Part shown: positions 60,610-64,000 of the stretch, piece by piece
Layout of the letters: each line of letters starts with the position of its first letter
How positions within the stretch are numbered: position 1 is the stretch's first letter
Position numbers and translations under genes: made by a program
Notes under the pieces: model-generated
Databases searched by the model: none
Told to the model about the DNA's origin: nothing
Seen by the model: only the letters and a program-made list of their open reading frames with translations
Assembly: GCA_028622995.1 (NCBI GenBank)
Contig: JAJQJQ010000007.1
Location: 6,758,001 to 6,822,000 of the forward strand
DNA from: Panagrolaimus kolymaensis
Lineage: Eukaryota > Nematoda > Chromadorea > Rhabditida > Panagrolaimidae
Direction of reading: 5' to 3'
DNA length: 64,000 nucleotides

Positions 60610-60925
60610 TTAGCATTCATTTGGTTGAACACATTTACCATTTTGATGTCGTAAATATCCATCTTTACAATCACAACCTGATCCACACATAAGAGTACAA
60701 ACCGTTGGCTGAAGCTTAGTTTTATTAAAAAAAAGTTTTATAAAGTCATTAACTAACATTTGGTTTATCACAACTTGGTTCACATCGATTGGCTTTATTG
60801 GCACATTGTTTAAAAATTTCATTTTCACCGCAATTTTGTGGTTGTTGCATGGGCCAAGGAGGTAAGGAAAAGGCTGCTTCAATGAAGATTAAAGCCAAGA
60901 AACAAATAAATAATTTGTTCATCAT
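60610..60925 (-). CDS. Small secreted TIL-domain protease inhibitor-like protein, tandem paralogue
   Basis: Encodes 88 residues from exons 60925-60758 and 60708-60610. Two adjacent ATGs occur (60925 and 60922); the first is taken. The signal peptide is LFICFLALIFIEAAFS. Ten cysteines follow: CGENEIFKQC, RCEPSC, VCTLMC, GCDCKDGY, NGKCVQPNEC, the TIL pattern. A short proline/glutamine stretch (LPPWPMQQPQN) precedes the domain. The acceptor of intron 1 could be GCTTCAG (used here) or ACTAAG six bases earlier; both keep frame and differ by two residues. Confidence 0.9.
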
Positions 60926-62314
60926 TCTTTTTTTTTTTAAATCTGTAAGGTAATCTTCAAAAAAAATTTTATTAGTTAAACTAAAAAATTAACGCGCAAA
61001 AGAAAAATGAAAGCATATTATTTAACAAAAATTTGAAAAATAAAGACTACTGAATTTTATTACTCAAAATGATGACATTTTTTAAGGTGGTCAAATTCAT
61101 TCGAATAAAAAAACATGTTTACTCCATCCATCCTTTTATAGCAACAAAAAAATGGATGGTATCAGTCAGATTTTTTTGAAGCGTTTAAAAAAAGGAAAAA
61201 TATTTTGCTTTTTTACTTTTTTGTGAAAAAAAAAACAAAAACAAATAAGGATGTTAGTTATCAGGGTTGCAAAAGTACAAAAATTATTTGATTGAGGCTC
61301 AAATTGAGATTATATTTGTTTTCATCTCTATTTTTTTTTGTTTGAAAAAACAAATCTGTGTAAATATAAAACGTGAGAGAAAAAATGAATCACGTTTTTT
61401 TAATTTTGTGAAAAATCATTCGTTCGATTAAATGAGAACTCTGTCAATTTTTACGAAGTTAAAACTAACTACAACTTTTATAACTTCCATATTTGCTAAA
61501 CATTTGAACTTTAGATAATAAAAAAAAGTTTATAAAAGCAAATTCAATAATTTTTATTTTACTTCTGTTAAAAAACATGGAAAAAAAATTTGGATAGCAA
61601 AAGTTTTCATCAAACATAATAATTACAATAACGGTGTTTCATTTTCTTCACAATCTTCGAGTTGAACACAACGAAATAAATTTCAAGAAATAGTTTTAAA
61701 GCTATTCATGTATTTTTCAACTTCCAAATAAACTATTAAATATCATCACATAATTCGAGAAACATCAAGCGACGTTACATAAACATAGTATGACATTAGC
61801 AATGGCTAGCTACTTTATCAAAAAAACCGTAAAAAACAAAAAAGAAGTTTACGTAATCTCATTTTCTTGGAAAACAAAAGGCAAAAATGCATTTCATTGT
61901 TCTGCTGTATGTTTTTTATAAAGAAAATGAAGCTTTTTCAAAGCTTATTCCATTACCATTTTTGAATGTGCGTGAAAGTTATTACCTTTTTTTGTGTAAA
62001 AAAAACTAAAATCATCAACAGTTTGTTGTAACATCAATCGCATAAAAAAATGCTTACGTTAGTTTCTGAAGCTTAGGAAATTTGAAAAAGGAAACGGTTT
62101 CGACGCGCTTTGACCGTAATTTTTGAATCTCTTCCCCCTTTTTTAGGCTGTTCGAAAGCTCAAAAGTTTACTGCAAAACACTTTTTTGTTTGATTTTTTT
62201 GACTTCCTCCATCTAATTTTTACTCTCTCAATTTTTCGTGTTTATTATCAACAACATTATTCTGCCATCTTCTGATATTAAATATTATTATTTTTTAGGT
62301 TTCATCAATCAAAG
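60926..62314. other. Intergenic: TIL promoter and SSRP1 upstream region
   Basis: About 1.4 kb of AT-rich DNA with no gene visible. TTATTTTTTAG at 62288-62298 just before the SSRP1 start is an acceptor-like site that could receive a spliced leader. Confidence 0.5.
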
Positions 62315-64000
62315 ATGGCTGAAAATCTCGATATTCCAAATGTATCTAAAGAAGAAATGGGTTCGTTGGTATGTTTTTTTCTGCTTTTTAATGAAGAATA
62401 TCTTCTTAATTTTGCTCTTTTTTTTAGTACAAAGGTGACATTAAAATGACGCCAACTTCATTGATCTATAAGAACGAATCAACTGGGAAAACACTTGAAG
62501 TCAACGCTGATGAAATCGAAGAAATCTCAACAACATTTTTGGCAAATCAACCAGCAATAAGAATCCTGACAAAAGATGGAGGACTTCATCGTTTTGCAAA
62601 CATTTCTGAAGAACACATGAAGAAAATCAAAAAATTTGTTTCATCTCGATGGCGTCGTGATGTTGAACTTCAAGAAACTTCATTGAAAGGATGGAACTTT
62701 GGAAAAGCTTCAATTATGGGAAAGAATCTCAAATTCGATGTTAACAACAAGGTGGCTTTTGAAATTCCTCTTACAAATGTCGCAACATGTACAGCAAATA
62801 AGAGTGAAGCTATTCTTGAATTTCATGCAAATGAACATTCTGCTGTTGGACTTTGTGAAATGAGGTTTCATATTCCTATGATCGATGGTAATGATGATGA
62901 AAACGTTCCAGCTGAACAATTCCGCGACATGATCATGAAATATGCTGGTGTTGAAGTTGAAGCTGAAGCTGAGCAACCTATTGTCCTTCTTGAACACCTT
63001 CTTTGTCTCACTCCTCGTGGTCGATATGACATCAAAATATTTCCGACGTTCTTATCTTTCCATGGTAAAACTTATGATTACAAGATTCCTGCTCGATCTG
63101 TTACTCGTCTTTTCATGTTGATGCATAAAGATGGTCGTCGTCAATTCTTTGTCGTAAGTTTTTATCCTTATCTCATTATTTACTTCTCTAACTTCATTTT
63201 TTAGATGCATATCAATCCTCCAATTCGTCAAGGCCAAACTCGATACAGCTACATTGTCTTTGAATTCAACATGGATGAAGAAGATGAAATTGAACTTTCA
63301 CTTACTGAGTAAGCTCACTTTTTACCGTTTCTTCTTTTATCATTTGTTTCTTTTTAGTGAACAGATTAATGAAGCTTATGATGGTAAAATCGAAAAGAAA
63401 TTGACTGGTCCATTATACAACATCGTCGCAAAGCTTTTTCGAGTGTTCGTTGGTGTCAAAATTACTGTTCCATCTGGTTTCAAACTCAATGATAACAGTG
63501 TGGCTATTGCTTGCTCATACAAACAAAATGGTGGTGGTTTTCTTTACCCTATGGATAAAGGGTTCTTGTATGTTCCAAAGCCTCCAATTTACATTCGATT
63601 CGAAGAAATTCAAAACATCAACTTTGCTCGTTTCGATGTCTCTACAAAAACCTTTGATTTAGAAATATCAACGAAAGCTGGAATGTCATATACCTTCTCA
63701 AGTGCTACCAAAGATGATTTTGATCCTCTTCTTCATTTCTGCAAGGAGAAAAACTTGCCTGTCCAGAACGTTAAGAACCTAACTCAAAAACCTGCAAAGA
63801 GCAAGTTTCTCGAAAATGAAGTTGATCCATACAAAGAACGTCTCAAATCTCAAGCCGCTGCTGCTGCCGCCGTTGTTTCTGATGGAAGTGATAGCGAGGA
63901 AGATGGTTTGGACTTTTAATTTTTTTAAACATGATCCTAATGTTTGCATTTTTAGATGATTATGACTTCGAAGCTGATGAAAAGAAACTTCGTGAAAAAT
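62315..64000 (+). CDS. FACT complex subunit SSRP1/Pob3-like (3' end beyond window)
   Basis: Histone chaperone subunit that acts on nucleosomes during transcription and replication. Exons: 62315-62368, 62428-63153, 63205-63308, 63358-63905 and 63956 onward, cut by the window end; about 490 residues are visible. The N-terminal part has the Pob3 PH-like domain ([40 protein letters not shown]). The double PH middle domain carries SSRP1 signatures: [34 protein letters not shown] and [20 protein letters not shown]. An acidic stretch begins at [20 protein letters not shown]. Any C-terminal HMG box (present in C. elegans HMG-3/HMG-4) would lie outside. The 17-bp leader follows a TTTTTTAG site. Confidence 0.95.

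Overview
The window reads as nuclear DNA of a nematode. Genes are split by short introns with GT-AG borders and worm-type TTTCAG or TTTTTAG acceptors, the DNA is very AT-rich, and the gene set is typical of worms: a MATH-BTB ('bath') pair, small TIL-domain inhibitors, an Argonaute and an NPR-type neuropeptide receptor. I infer a very AT-rich, possibly clade IV species but cannot name it.

Layout. Positions 1-7674 are an uninterrupted ~136-bp satellite with two unit types and longer multi-unit periods. Positions 7675-30442 are mostly homopolymer-rich DNA without a complete gene. They hold a C-terminal fragment of a DUSP14-like phosphatase on the satellite edge, two exon-like islands (17.7 kb, 24.8 kb) and a hAT-type MITE with a perfect 8-bp target duplication. 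Positions 30443-37441 are one six-exon rhodopsin-family neuropeptide receptor with a very long tail. Positions 37935-41316 are a tandem pair of secreted or membrane proteins built from a 10-cysteine module I do not recognise. Positions 42188-47381 hold a MITE-like element touching the 3' end of an Argonaute gene (minus strand) and a striking nested foldback element with perfect arms.

The right quarter is compact: two MATH-BTB genes with a decayed third copy between them, an RNase P p21-like protein, DUS3-like tRNA dihydrouridine synthase (minus), TAF2, UDP-glucose pyrophosphorylase (minus) with a tRNA-Gly(GCC) gene inside its first intron on the opposite strand, two TIL-domain inhibitors (minus), and the 5' part of the FACT subunit SSRP1, cut by the window end.

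How the genes relate. The right side is a mix of housekeeping genes for RNA processing (Rpp21, DUS3, tRNA-Gly), transcription (TAF2, SSRP1) and sugar-nucleotide synthesis (UGP). Lineage-expanding families (BATH, TIL, the 10-Cys pair) occur as local tandem duplications. Mobile or palindromic elements sit directly beside the Argonaute and the first BATH gene. Exon borders below were placed by hand from splice signals and reading phase. Protein family calls are from motif recognition, not database searches.
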